Assembly: GCA_030674155.1 (NCBI GenBank)
Contig: CM060320.1
Location: forward strand, 13,527,020-13,591,019
DNA from: Stramonita haemastoma
Taxonomy: Eukaryota > Mollusca > Gastropoda > Neogastropoda > Muricidae
Length of the DNA stretch: 64,000 nt
Reading direction: 5' to 3'
Below the pieces are notes generated by a model. The model was not told the DNA's origin. It did no database searches and saw nothing but the letters and a program-made list of their open reading frames with translations. Below are positions 1 to 61,605 of the stretch, one piece after another. A program made the position numbers and the translations under genes. Position 1 is the stretch's first letter, and each line of letters opens with the position of its first letter.

Positions 1-316
1 CTTTTTTACATCCAGTCCCCGCCCTAATCAGGGATTACATCAAATTCTTTAAAAACTCTAACAACAATAATAAACCAAATAACAAAAACAAGACAACAAG
101 AACAGTGAGAGACAGAGAGAGACAGAGAGAGAGAGAATAATTTTTATTTTTCAAGGGTGACATAAGCATTCACATGTTTTTTAATCCGGCCCTTGCCCTG
201 ATTAGGGACTATCAAAACAAAAACAAAACCTCCTTAAAAACAAAACCCAAATAAAACAAAACAAAAACAAACGAAACTAGAAAAAAATAATAATAATAAC
301 AATGATGATGAAGGGG

Positions 317-615
317 GGACAGGATAGCTCAGTGGTCAGAGCGCTGCTTTTCCCCAGCCAAGGTTAAGCAGCGTTGAGCGTGGTTGCTGTTTGTGCGCCT
401 TGGCTACAGTATGGCTAGTACAGTTCACCCAGCTGTAAATGGGTTCCTGCCCCCCTTAGGGTCAGGGAAGGTAAAACAGAGAGGGAGAGGAGATGGGCGT
501 CGCCTTCAACATGCTGGCCCCTAGAGAAGCTGAAGTCTTTGGCGCCTCGCTCCCCTACGACCACACAGGTTGTGGGACACCTTTACCTTTTAACAACAAC
601 AACAACAACAATAAC

Positions 616-668
<53 letters not shown>
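317..668 (+). mobile_element. tRNA-derived SINE family 2 with AAC/AAT tail
   Basis: Head GGATAGCTCAGTGGTCAGAG has an A-box-like start. The body of about 280 bp ends in ACCTTTACC and a (AAC)n(AAT)n tail. Only one copy seen in the window. Confidence 0.75.
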
Positions 669-670
<2 letters not shown>

Positions 671-699
671 GCAACCCCTCCCCCTTAAAAACCACCACC

Positions 700-835
700 A
701 GAACAACAAAAGTTCAACTTATCATCTCAAATCAAATCAAATCTAGTCAAATCAAATTCTTTTATTTCGAGGATAATGAATAAGCACTCGTGTGCTTTTT
801 TACATCCAGTCCCCGCCCTACTCAGGGATTACATC
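700..835 (-). mobile_element. SINE family 3 tail, reverse
   Basis: The complement reads the ATCCTCGAAATAAAAGAATT-type tail and CTGGATGTAAAAAAGC. Partial copies of the same end occur at 1-30 and 130-215, so three reverse tails lie in the first 850 bases. Confidence 0.65.
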
Positions 836-1926
836 AGTTTAAGAACATCTCCAACAACAATAATAAACCAAACAAGAAGGCCAAAACAACAAGACAGTAA
901 TAAACAGAAGACAAGATGTAAGGACAGAGAATATATAATAGAATAACAAAGGCGCAATACAGTGAACTAAAATTAATAATACTCAATCACATATTCCCCA
1001 ACTTTATGCATTGATAACCATTTATTCGAGAGAGTTCGAGAGAGTTCGAGAGAGAGAGATTGGGGTAGCGTCCCCTGTTGATGTTTCGTAAGAGTAGCTC
1101 CCCATGGTAGGTAGTACGTTCCGGAGATTACTTCAACATCCGTTTCTAAATCAGGTAAACACTAATTTTGCTGTTTATGTTTTTTTCCTGTCATATCATG
1201 ACGATCTTAACACTTCAGTGGCACATGTAGTTCTCCCTTAGTAGGCATCTTTAGGGCTGGGACTGTCGTGTTGGTTGGTCAAGTATCCGCCGCGGCTTTC
1301 AGAGGAGAAGCCCACTTCTTTCTGGAAATTTCGAAAAGACCAGGATCCAGTTACGGGTTAGACTTGATTGCAAATGATTTTTGTTTGAAGTATTTTTGAT
1401 TTCACATGATTGTTCTGATAGCTGCGGCTGTGAATACTCAATGTCATCTGCCACAAAGTCACACACAATCCAGAAATCGGAAATCTTCGCGTGCGTAAAT
1501 ATAATCACAACAACAGAGGGCGTTTGCTATCCCTTTGTTTAGCCGCAGTAGGCTCTTGCCGTAAGCAGTCAGCTCCGCAGTGCGCGAATCCCAGCAGGCG
1601 TAGCGATTTTGACAGTTTTCTGATATATTTTGGTTTTTGGAGTGTTGGTATCAAGTTTGACACTGATGGTAGGCTTGAAAAGAAGAATTCACATACTGTC
1701 AGACGAGTGTAATTTTTAACAAATCTAAAGATTCCATAATGAGAGGACAGTGGACACTCGTAAATCGAATTTATAATCAAAAACACACTAACAATGAAAA
1801 AAAAATGCATGATTTGACAATGAGTATGTCATGAGCTGCAGAGCATGCATACAAATTGATCATGCCAATACAAAATTAGCACCTGCCTCATGCAGCTGTA
1901 GTCATTGACTGATTGAGCTTATATAT

Positions 1927-1979
<53 letters not shown>

Positions 1980-2334
1980 TTAATTATATATATCCTCTCG
2001 ACAAACCAATGCAATGCATGTATATGGTGCTTAAAGCAGAAAGAAGCAGATCTCTCCTCTTCTGATGGCACACAGCATCATAAAATGTGGAATGTCTTTT
2101 TTTGTGTTTAATCTTGATAATAAAACCATTACACTACAGTCTTGAAACCAAAATAACTGGTCTTATACAGTTACACTTATACATAGCCTAAACATTGTCA
2201 TGGTCTGGCATGTACTCAGTCTTTAAGTTTAAGATTTAAACACGAGTTCATGGTCACTGGGGATGCTCTAGTATAAAAGCAAGCAACCCTCTTACAGCTA
2301 TTCCAGCTTGACTGACATACATGCCATGTCATGG

Positions 2335-2665
2335 TGTCATGACAATTGCGCTGGCAATTTGAAGACCCGGGTTCGAGTCCGGTCGAGGAAATTTTCTTCC
2401 TGGAGTTAACATCAGTGCTGACTCCACTCTCCCCAAAAGTCCTTCGGATGAGACTTTAAACCGAGGCCCCGTGTGCGAACGCACGCAGAACATCTTGCGC
2501 ACACGTTAAATCCTGTTCCGCTTTTCGTAAGAGTAGGCCATCCTGTGCCGGTGGGAACAGATGACAATATTTACAAAACTGCATACACACGGGGACCGGA
2601 TGAAAAAAAGCTTATGATTGCTTATTCTGTTATCCTCGATATGAAAGAATAAAATATATAATAAT
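2335..2665 (+). mobile_element. tRNA-like SINE family 3
   Basis: Head with GACCCGGGTTCGAGTCC, then CCCGTGTGCGAACGCACGCA and GAACATCTTGCGCACACGTT. Tail with ATCCTCGATATGAAAGAATA. The same unit recurs many times in the window. Confidence 0.8.
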
Positions 2666-2839
2666 ATGAAATGGGTTTCTTCTCATTTACTGGATAAAGC
2701 CGAAGGCAGCCTGAACTATGAACAGGCAGGAACTTTAAAAAACCTATGAGGTGTGACCCAGAACCTCCCTGCAGAGTGTTTATAAATTCAAATTATTGTG
2801 CTCACCACTGCACTAGTCTAGAGCAAATAGTTTCAGTCA

Positions 2840-3056
2840 GTGCTTTGGCGTTGTGCCCTTGGAAAAGGCACTTTACGGCTATTTTCTCACCCCACCCAGG
2901 TGTAAAAGGGGGTACCAGCCTTGTGTTGGGGGTTAACCCTGCGATAGACTGGCGTCCTATCCAGGGGGGAGTCTATGACTCTCAGTCGCTTAACGCCACA
3001 GAAACCGGGATAAGCACCGGCCTGATGAGCCTTATGGCTCGGAACAGACTTTAACT
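2840..3056 (+). mobile_element. SINE family 1, 5'-truncated or diverged copy
   Basis: The body from GGCGTTGTGCCCTTGGAAAA to the tail TAACTTTTGTTTTG matches the other copies; the tRNA-like head is absent or unrecognisable. Confidence 0.8.
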
Positions 3057-3457
3057 TTTGTTTTGTTTTGTTTTGAATTGGCTTTTTGAAGGTCAAAGTG
3101 TGGGTTTAGGTATCTTTATTATGATTTCAAAAAAGCAAAAGTATGACACCTTTTTGAGGTTGGGTTGTTAGGTTTGTGGTGAGTGTGAGTGTGTCTGTGT
3201 GTGTCTGTGTCTGTGTGTGTGTTTAGACTGGATGTGTTGACTGAAATTGAAAGTGTGTCTAGATAGAAACTTACTTGATATGATAGATCTATCTATACTT
3301 ATGTTAAAATGATGACTTACAAACGTTACATCAATCTGGTTCATAATGAACATCATCAGTGGAAAAAACAACAATAATTTTAGAAACCCTCAACAATACA
3401 TAATACATATCATTATAAATTTATGCATGCTTTTAATAAAAGCTGTTTTTGATTCAG

Positions 3458-24856
<21,399 letters not shown>

Positions 24857-27800
24857 TGGAACATGGAATGAGCCTCATCGATGGAATTGAAATACCGGTG
24901 TAAACAGTAGGAACAACACGAGTATAAACGGTACAAAAAAAAGATTGAAAGAATTGATTTTTCGTTGAATATGAAGTGAGTGTAATGATTAAAAAAAATA
25001 ATTGAAAGGATTATGTTTTGAATATTGTGTAACAATTAAAAAAAAATTGAAAGGATTGATTATGTGTTGAATGTAACAACACAAAGAAAGATTGAAAGGA
25101 TTGATTGTGTGTAGAATATGGAGTGAGTGTAAAAGTACTAATTACATGTGAAAGTAAATGATATAAAGATTGAAGCATTGTGTGTAGAATCTGAAGCAAG
25201 TGTATTGATTTTTTGTTTTAGTGAATTGGTCATGAGTGGAACATGATGCAAGTTCAAATGATTAAAACAGTTGGTAATATTGATTGTTCATAGAATACAA
25301 ATATGGATACCATTGATTGCTCATTGATTATGAAGTGAGTGTAAATGGGATTGAAATTTGAAGTCAGTGTAACATGATAGAAATGATTGACACAGTTGAT
25401 TATGTTTGGAAATGAGCATTGTGACAATGCAAGTTGTTTGGTGCCTTAAATTGGGTATTGCTTTCTCTGTGAAAAAGTTTTTCAACCTCTTAGATTGTTC
25501 ATTTGTGTATGTTTAAAGGACACATTATGTAAAGTTGAGATGCTGCTTGGGTTGATTTGTTTTTTTCAGTTTTTGACTTTGTGATACTCAGTGATCTAGC
25601 ATCCAGACCAGCACTCAGGGTCTGGTGGATGGGGTTAAAACGTCACACAAACAGGGATCCAACCCACACTTCCCACTTTCCAGGCAGATGCAATCATTTC
25701 AAAAATAAACAAAACCCATACAAAACAGGCACAGAGACAAGCCAATCCTACAAAGATGAAACATTCATGAGACAAGCCTCAATATCAAATTGTGCATATT
25801 AAAGCCATAGCATCTTTGTGTGCCACTGATTTCAAACCGATGTAAATTGTACAAATTTGTACTTGTGTCAGCAGTAAAATATCCAACTACCATCTTGACT
25901 AAATGCAACTCAACATTTTAATATTCTTTGAATTTCACTATAAACCGAGGTCCTGTGGGCACACAGAACATCTTGTGCACATGTTAAAATCTGTTTGGCT
26001 TTTCGGAAGAGGCCTTTGGGAGCAGGTGGGAACAGATGAGAAAAATTTACAAAACCACATGCACACAGGAACTGGACATAAAAAAGCATGTTTCATTATC
26101 CTTGAAATAATAGACAAATAAAACAACAGTATAGATAGATAAATGTTGGGCTTGGGGGGTACCATTGCTGTATGTCAAAAGAAAAAATGGGGAGTAAGCA
26201 TGGTGTGTGGTAAGAGCTGTCTCCATCTTCTGAACAGGACTAGTTGAGCATGATAGCTGTTCCAACATTGTTTTGAAATCAGTGGCACACTAAGATGTAT
26301 CACATTAGTATGTAGGATTTGATAGTGAATGTCTTGTCTCTGTAGTATACGGTTTTGTTTATTCATTTATTTTATTGTATTCATTACGGAAATGTCTGGC
26401 ATGTTTTGGACATTTTGTTTTTGTGGTGGGAGTGGGGGGGGGGGGGGGGGGGGGTATTCAAATGGAGCAAAGTTGTAATACTGGTACTGTGTTATATATA
26501 AAATCATTGTAATAGAACTGCAAGATAATCAGGGTTAAAGGCTTTCTCAAAGAAATTTGAGAAACATTCTTCATATTCAGATAATTATATTTTCTGGGTA
26601 TAATAGAAGCTTTTTTTAAGCTGCCAGTTCTGACAAAATCTTTGCAGATAGCTTTTGTCTGAGAATGCTTCTGTCACTAATGTGTCTGGAAGCAGAACAT
26701 AGACCGTGTAGTACCTGTAAATTGATTAGATCTGTGAGTTTATCTAGAAAAAAAACCCATCTCTGACTCATTCTAACAAAACACTGGGAAAAGTCTAGCA
26801 GCCAGTGAAGGTAATGGATATTGTAGAAAAATGGTTGGGGACAGGGGGCTGTTTTTACACTCTCAACGTGTACATCCATGAAGTAAATAAATGTTTTCAC
26901 TACTGATTTTGAAATAAATGCGTAAAATAAAATAAAATATGTATAAAATTTCAGGAACAGACCAAACTACAGGCTACAATACAGTTGAAATGTAAACATG
27001 CTTTACATTTGTTGAAATATCATTACCAATCAGTGGGTCACGACATCTTAAACTTCTATATCAGGAAGGTTGTGAGAAATGGGCAGTGTATTTGCCATAC
27101 AGAGTCATCATCAGTGTGTATGTGTATGGTGTCCATTGTTCATCTTTCAGTGATATGAACCATTTTGCTGACGTTTTTCAAGTTGTGATACTATGCCCAT
27201 TGCCAGAGAATTTCAGAATAAATGCCAACAGCATATCTCGTCTTTAATTGTCATTTTGCATTGTTTTACAAAGACACACTTAAAAATCAAACCACACACA
27301 CTTTTTTACACAGTTTTCTTTTTTTATTGACAAAACTTAATAACTTTCAAATCTGCAGAACAACATGTGAAGACACAAAAACATCCAGAAATGTCAGGAC
27401 CAACATACAATAGGAGCTGTGCTCAGCTCCCAAGTACATAACCATGCAGTAGTAGACCCATCTTGCCTGTCCTTCCAACACAGAGAAACAGACACTGAGA
27501 GAGCAGAGAGAGAAAGTGGTCAATAAGATATTTTTGTGGAGGTGTTGGTTGGTTTGTTGTACAAACACTTTCCAACAATCGGAATATATACGAGAGGAAT
27601 AATGCTTCTGCTAAGCTGAATCTTTCTGAAGGTGATGCTTTGCAAGAAAACTGCTAATGGTACCCAACAGTGGAAAAATCTCATGAATAAATATAACGTA
27701 ACTAACAGACAGCTATTCTTGGACAACATAAAGAACAGGACAACACAGTAATATTGGGTACTTGTGAAGGTTGCTGTCAGAACTAAATTCCAGTATTTTT

Positions 27801-29712
27801 GTGTGATGCTGGGAGTGATGTAATTAGCGCATCCTCCTTTAGTGAAGGCATTGTTCTTTCCAGTTTTGATACACAGCCAATAGCCAACAGCATGCCACCA
27901 TCATTGTTCTCAAACCAGGGCCACTTGAAAACTCTCTTTCATCTACCAGCTCTGAACCCTGCTGGGACACAGCTTCTTCTACTAGGCCTATCTCCTTAAC
28001 CAGCTGTGTCACAATGACGTCACTTGTTTCAGGAGTACTACAAAGGCTTCTTGGAAAATGACGATAACAAGTAGGAAAATGATGTTGGAGCAGCCAGCTT
28101 CACTGTGACGACTGTTGGCATTCATCAGTCAATCTTGCTGTCCCTTGTGTATTAGCTAACGACCTACGCATGTAGCGCTGTATTTTAAAAATTATCATAT
28201 CGACCATTGTGATGGCACACTGTTTGTTCAAATATGCGTGGCCCAAATTTTTCTTGCATCTGTTAGGGCATACTGGTTACATTATTTTGTGGCAATGTTG
28301 AACAAAATGAGGGAATCCAGTAAGGGCATACCCTAGGATCAACACTGTGGACACTAGTATTATGTTTAGACATCATCCTGAAGTCAGGGAAAAACAGCTG
28401 CATGCGTGAACATTTCACCTCAGAGCTCTAGCCAAGGAACAGGATGAAAAAAACTAGATACCATTGGACACAGGTTTTCAATCTGCCTGTATTGCCATGT
28501 CTTTCAGACTGTATCCAATGTGTACTGCAGTGCACTGTTGGGAAACATGCTCCAATTCTGACAAAGTCAGCAGGACAGGAAATGCTACAAAGTCTGAGGC
28601 AGTAATATTAATAATAACAATAATAATACATGGAATTTATATAGCGCTATATCTTGCAAAAACAATTCAAAGCACTTGCATTTGACCTATTAAACATTTA
28701 ACATTCTTCTTGTTTAAAAAAAAAAAATTTACAAGGTAATCTTTGGGAGACAGCACAGTAACATTTTTTTTAACGTTGTTGTAATAACTATAATCCAACA
28801 CCTCTTTCCTGAAAAAAAAAAATGTATATTGAGATGAAGAGTGGCAACTACCATCAAACTGAATGGACCTGCCCACAACATAAAGACTGGATTAAAATAA
28901 AATGACACAGATAAAAAGCACATGATGATCAGACAACACATGATCCAACACGGGCAGAACGGACTGGGGTAGAGAAATCTATGCTGCCTGTCACTTTTGC
29001 CTATAACCTGAAAATGATTGTAGAGATCCTAGAATTGACCTACAGCTAGACAACAGTGCACAATAAGACTTCCCTCAAGTTTGACTTCAACACGCATAAA
29101 GCAATATCATCTTCCTTGACCATGCATGTGTTGTAGTCTCTTTCACTATGCTGCTTCTTCCAAAATACTGTCAAAAGTTACTATCGGCATGAGTGAAATG
29201 ACCTGACAGATGCTGCATTTGCATCCTTACAATTATCGTCTACAAGAAACAAAGTAAACACCAAGTCAGATGGTTTCACACTGAAAAAAAACACACCAAA
29301 AAATGTACTCATACAATTTGAAAATCCTCACTGGCTTAAAACTGGAAAGAGATTAAAAACTTATTGATAAAAGAACCGAAGACAAGCAAAAAAACACATA
29401 ACAAAAATCATACCAAATCAGAGGCTTATAACACAAGCACTGAACACAAAGTACGGTTTTTGTACACTCCTAGGCATTCATAAGAATTCTCAATACTGAC
29501 ATGATGATTTAGATGATGATGAAATGCTATGAAAGAAACTCAAAACAACTGATCCGAACATTTCAACAGAAACATTAAAAACACAACACCAGTTCCACTG
29601 TTCTTTGTTTTCAGTCTTTGCTTTGGTCTGTGCACATTCTTCACAGCCCTCAGGCATCAAAAGTTTATGACTGTTGTTGCTGTTGTCATCCATGCTTTGC
29701 TGCTGATGTCCA
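24857..29712. other. convergent 3' flanks of RNF216 and the hnRNP U-like gene
   Basis: No coding exon recognised. AATAAA on + near 26886, 26912 and 27207, and on - near 27317, could be poly(A) signals of convergent transcripts. 25585-25700 is SINE-like (reverse); 28610-28690 is a LINE/SINE tail (TATAGCGCTATATCTTGCAA). Confidence 0.4.
25925..26135 (+). mobile_element. SINE family 3, truncated copy
   Basis: Blocks ACCGAGGTCCTGTGGGCACA, CATCTTGTGCACATGTTAAA and tail TTATCCTTGAAATAATAGAC. Lies downstream of the RNF216 stop. Confidence 0.75.
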
Positions 29713-56859
<27,147 letters not shown>

Positions 56860-58149
56860 CTGCTGTCAACCCCTGTCAACACGCTTCTACCCCCTTTTTC
56901 AACGCCTTCTGTATTTTGTGTCAAACCCACCGTCGATTCAAGCCCTTTCTGTAATCATTTTGAAGTCAGGCAATATCCGACTATAATCTTGGTCATTTCA
57001 AACACTCAGTATCTACTTCTCGGGCATGTTAAAGTCAAACATTACACTTTGTATAGTATTATTTAGTCTTAACACTAAATAACCTGCTATAACGTAGTAG
57101 CTACCTTGGCTGGGAAGAGAGACAATTTAATGCGCATCGTAATGATTCCAATATCATTTTTTCCTTTATTTCTTATTCTCATTTATACTTTGTGAATGCA
57201 AAACAGTAAGCGAGTTTAGCCAGAACTACATACCAGGCTTTGTGTAATATAAATTAATTTGCGATTCTTATATTCTATCAATTTTTGACATTTCTTTATC
57301 TCTTTAACGTTCATTAAAGAATTTCTTTTCGATAAGGACAAAAATGGTTTGCTGATTCTATTATAAGCACGTCTTCGTTGCTTATGTGGTCTCTGTAGGA
57401 TGTGCCAAGGACAGCAAGGAGTCTCCGGAAGCATCTCATCTCTACCACCTGTACTCTTCTCTCCAAATCACCAGTCAGACTCCTCGGCATCTCCTGCACT
57501 ACGGGCATGTCACAAGATCAAAAGGACTTGCAAAAACAATACTGCAAGGCACTGTCCAAGGAGGAAGAAAAAGAGGCAGACCAAGGAAGAGATGGGAGGA
57601 CATCGCGAATGGACAGGCCTAGAACTCAAAATTTTGAGAAAGGTAGAACAGAGAGAGGAATGGAGGGAACTAGTTGTCAAGTCTTCAGGGATGCCCCCAT
57701 GGTCGCCAGACCAAGGGATAGATAAATAGAATAAAAACATGAATTATTTTAGCTTGGTGATTATCTGTTACAATTATATTGCTTAATTAAAATTGTCTCT
57801 AGATCTACCTTTCATTATATTCTTTGACACTAGCATTTAGATTCATTGCTAAGTTTTCTTTTTAGCCTATATTAAAATGCACTCCTCCAGTAAATGGATA
57901 TACACTTAGTTCCTCTTAGGCTAGTATAGGCTATAGGCCTAATGGGATTGGCCCGTTGGCTTAGGGCCAAGCACACAGGCTAGATCTGGATCAGTCATAA
58001 TAGACCTATGTGACTGGGCTTGAGCATACACATAGACCTAGATCAGCCCTACCAATCAAAATTGAACTGCTGATAATCTCGCAGGATGAGATTTGATGCC
58101 TGTGTGGACGACTTTACGTTGAAAGTTTTGTTTTCGTAATCAACAGAGG
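56860..58149. promoter_or_regulatory. divergent hnRNP U-like / EFCAB2 intergenic region
   Basis: About 1.3 kb between the most 5' recognisable parts of the two divergent genes, so both promoters should lie here. It contains the 5'-inverted LINE fragment. No TATA box or clear CpG island stands out. The missing SAP exon should also be here or further right. Confidence 0.45.
57314..57725 (+). mobile_element. LINE fragment with inverted 5' part
   Basis: Right part on the + strand: YGHVTRSKGLAKTILQGTVQ, GGRKRGRPRKRWEDIANGQA. Left part on the - strand (57314-57500): LTGDLERRVQVVEMRCFRRL, LAVLGTSYRDHISNED, which normally precedes it. Opposite orientation with a junction near 57495 is the classic 5'-inversion product. 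It sits between the divergent hnRNP U-like and EFCAB2 starts. Confidence 0.8.
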
Positions 58150-58189
58150 ATGATTGACTCGTTTGATCAACAGGAGGAAAAGAATAGAG
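58150..58189 (+). CDS. EFCAB2: EFCAB2 putative first coding exon
   Basis: ATG at 58150 followed by 13 codons, MIDSFDQQEEKNR, then G/GTAGAA. Phase 1 fits the next exon and the acidic start fits family N-termini. The donor is weak and no other evidence supports it. Confidence 0.5.
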
Positions 58190-61100
58190 GTAGAATAATG
58201 AGGCACTAACTTCTAATTTCAATTATTGGAATAGGCCTAGTGCGTATTCTTCGAACACACACACACACACATGTTTTATTTTAGGATTTTGTGTATTTGG
58301 ACGTGTAACGGAAAGAGCAGAGTTGGGCTTTAGTTTTTGTTTCTTTGGGGTTTTATTTTCGTTTTGGTTTTGTTTTGCTTTGATTTTTTATTTGCTTTCT
58401 TTTTTGTGTTTTGCTTGTTTGTTTGCTTTTTTGTAAGGAAACTATTGTTTACTTTTTCCAAAGTTCGTCAACCATGTCTTTGTACTCCTGCTCAAGCCGA
58501 GATACACTATAAAGTTGACAATTGTTTCAGTAATGAGAGGCGGTTGGGGGTGTAAAGAAAATTACAGAAAACATAGGATCGTATCATAGACTATTGATGT
58601 TATTATTTTGTCATGAGCGAGTATTTCAGTGCTGAATAAATTTATCTGAACAAAATTGTTTTGTCATATTCATCACCATCACTCAAAAGTAGCTTTAGTA
58701 TCTGCGTCATCAGCACAATTGAATACAGATTTCTGTGATTTCGTCTTATAATCTGTGACAAGTGACGTGATTTTCAGGTGTAAACTAATATCAAATTAAG
58801 ATAAATATGCAAATTTTGAAGCCAAAATCTCGATATCATATCTAAATACATGAGAATAAACTGTCCCAGGCTATCTACATAGTACGATCACAAGAAAGAT
58901 GCAGGTTTTAGTTAACACACTCCCATTCTAAGATAGCTTTTTCTGGTGTTTTCCACCAGTCACTTCAATTGTGATAACGAAACATTCAAGTGGGAAAAGA
59001 CTTAGCACTTTACACCCCAACCCCCCAAAAAAAGAAAAACATAATAGAAATCAAGTAACAAGTTTGTGAAATGATCTGGCAACTAACCTAAAAGAGCAAT
59101 CAGTGCTGCCTTTTCTAAATCATCAAGGTGAGTGAACACTCTCAAAGAAATAAAGAATTTTAAGGAGCAAATTCAGAAACAGCAAATCTAATCTGGAAAA
59201 AAATCAAACATGGCATCAACAAATTAGATTCAACATGTAGGCGTATACAAAACCTAAACAATTCAATGGGGTCTAAAAAGCATTATTATAGACATAATTA
59301 TTCTACTACCAGTATGCCTTTATCATCAATTCTGATCATGTTCAAAACAAACAAAAAATGTTCGAAAACATTTTCATGGACATATTATATTTTTCTACTT
59401 TGTGCAGAAAATGCCAAAGCTGAACTTGATAAGAAAATAGCAGACGCCTTTGACATATTTGACCATGAGGCAAACAAAACAGTTGACTCCAGGTGAGTAC
59501 AGTGAATTAATTAAAAGATATACTATAAAATATATTCAAAGATAGGTACTCTACAATACACTATACTACCTTTTCCTTCTCCATTTTTTCATATTTGTAA
59601 TCCTTCATTTTGAAGGATTGATATAACCGAAATCTTTCCGAGTAAAATATGGAGACATTTCAGGGATAACATGGAGTCGATTGTTTAAGAAAAAAATTAA
59701 TGGAAGGTCACTGAAGAAGCTGGGATAGAATATGACAAAAAAATGTAGTCTTTTGCAACAGGCATGACATAGAATCATTCCATGGAGTCCTGATTATTGT
59801 CAGTAATATAACTACGTTCATACATATTGGAATTAAAATTGTCTACATTCATAGATATTGGGATCAAAGTTGTCTAAGTTCATAGATATTGGGATCAAAG
59901 TCGTCTACGTTCATAGATATTGGTATCAAAGTGTGTCAGGATCAAAGTAGTCAATGTTCAAAGATATTGGGATCAAAGTGTTTCAGGATCAAAGTAGTCT
60001 ACGTTCATAGATATTGGGATCAAAGTGTTCTACATGTATAGATATGGGGGGGGGGGGGGTTAAAGGTGTTTCAGTTTTATAGATACTAGGATCAATTTTG
60101 TCCAGGAGCAAAATGTCCAAGGATCAAAGTATTCCAGGATCAGAGTGTTCAGGATCAAAATGTCACAGAATCGCAGTGTGATGGGGCGCTGGCGCCATGC
60201 TTTCCTGAAGTTGTATCTCAAGATTGTCCTTGCCTCACTGTAGGACATTAGATGGGCTGGCTGCTCCAAGTTGCTGCATGCCTTGGACAGGTGGTCTGCC
60301 TCTTCGTTGCTCTCTATGCCACAGTGGGAAAGGATCCATTGCAGCAACCGCCATAGTTTTCTAGCTAAGGAGGCTTAGTTCTTGCTTGATACCTCTTAGG
60401 GTCTGCTCTAGCTCTCCTCCTGGTGCCTGGAGACTCTGCAAGATGGACTGGCAGTCAGTCAGGAACACTGTGTTGGTGGGTAGAGTGTCCTCCTGGTTGG
60501 AAGTTCGGGCAGCAAGTAGCAGAGCACAGGCCTCAACACGGTCATTGGTGGACAGGGGGCCTGTGACCAGAGACTTCCTAATGGTCCTGCCATTAGAGAA
60601 TCTGATGTACACTTTGCTTCCTCCATTTTTCACTGCTTCTTCAGCAGACCTGTCTGTGTATGCTCTTGCTCAGGTTTTGGGAGGGTGTTTGGTGTTTAGT
60701 GACGCCAGTGTCGGTGACTTTAGGTCAGCTTCTATGTGGCACTCTTTGCTCCAAACACCTGGATGTTGAGCGTGATGACTGGAGTGTCTGTCTGCTAGTC
60801 CTCATAGTCCTGTCCCAGGATCAAAGTGTCCTACAATCAGAATGTCCTGGGACATATAAAAAAAGACATATAAAAGTGTCCTAGAAGCAGAATGTCCCAG
60901 GACGTATCAAAGTGTCCTAGAATCAAAATGTCCCAGAATTAAAGTGTCCTAGAATCAGAATGACCTAGAATTAAAGTGTCCTGGAAATCAGAATGTCCCA
61001 GAACATACCAAAGTGTCCTAGAATCAGAATGTCCCAGATTTAAAGTGTCCTAGAATCAGACTGTCCCCAGAATTAAAGTGTCCTAGAATGTCCCAGGATA

Positions 61101-61479
61101 TATCAAAGTATCCTAGAATCAGAATGTCCCAGGACATATCAAAGAGCTCTACGCTCATAATGTCCCGGAATCAGTGAAGCTTTAACTATGCATTGGCAGA
61201 TGTTTCCATCATTTCCGTGCTGTCTGTCAACTGGGTAACAAAGAGAAATTATCATGAATGGACTGGATTTTTCTCAAATGTCACCTATTTTTAAAAAAAA
61301 TTTTAAAAATAATTTTTGGACAGGAAGCCTCCTTTTCTGCTCTGACTTGATGTCATTGAAATTAATTCATAGTCTGCTGATTGAGTAACTTGGGCGTGAT
61401 GTTTTGCAGGGCAAGATGATATTTATTTGACCAGATTTTGCAGGACTTGTACACAGTGTGTATAGTAGCCCCCCCCCCC

Positions 61480-61512
<33 letters not shown>

Positions 61513-61572
61513 TTTTTTTTTTTGAGCTCAATGCCTATTTGAGACCTTTTTCTATCTGCCTGCTGCCAAGCT

Positions 61573-61605
<33 letters not shown>

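Larger units (their letters stand above)
1..3457. other. RNF216 5' flank
   Basis: Mostly SINE copies, an AT-dinucleotide tract (1920-1990) and AT-rich DNA. No coding exon seen. About 1060-1800 is less repetitive and has TAAATCAG/GTAAAC near 1154, a possible donor of a non-coding first exon. Neither promoter nor start site can be fixed. Confidence 0.4.
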
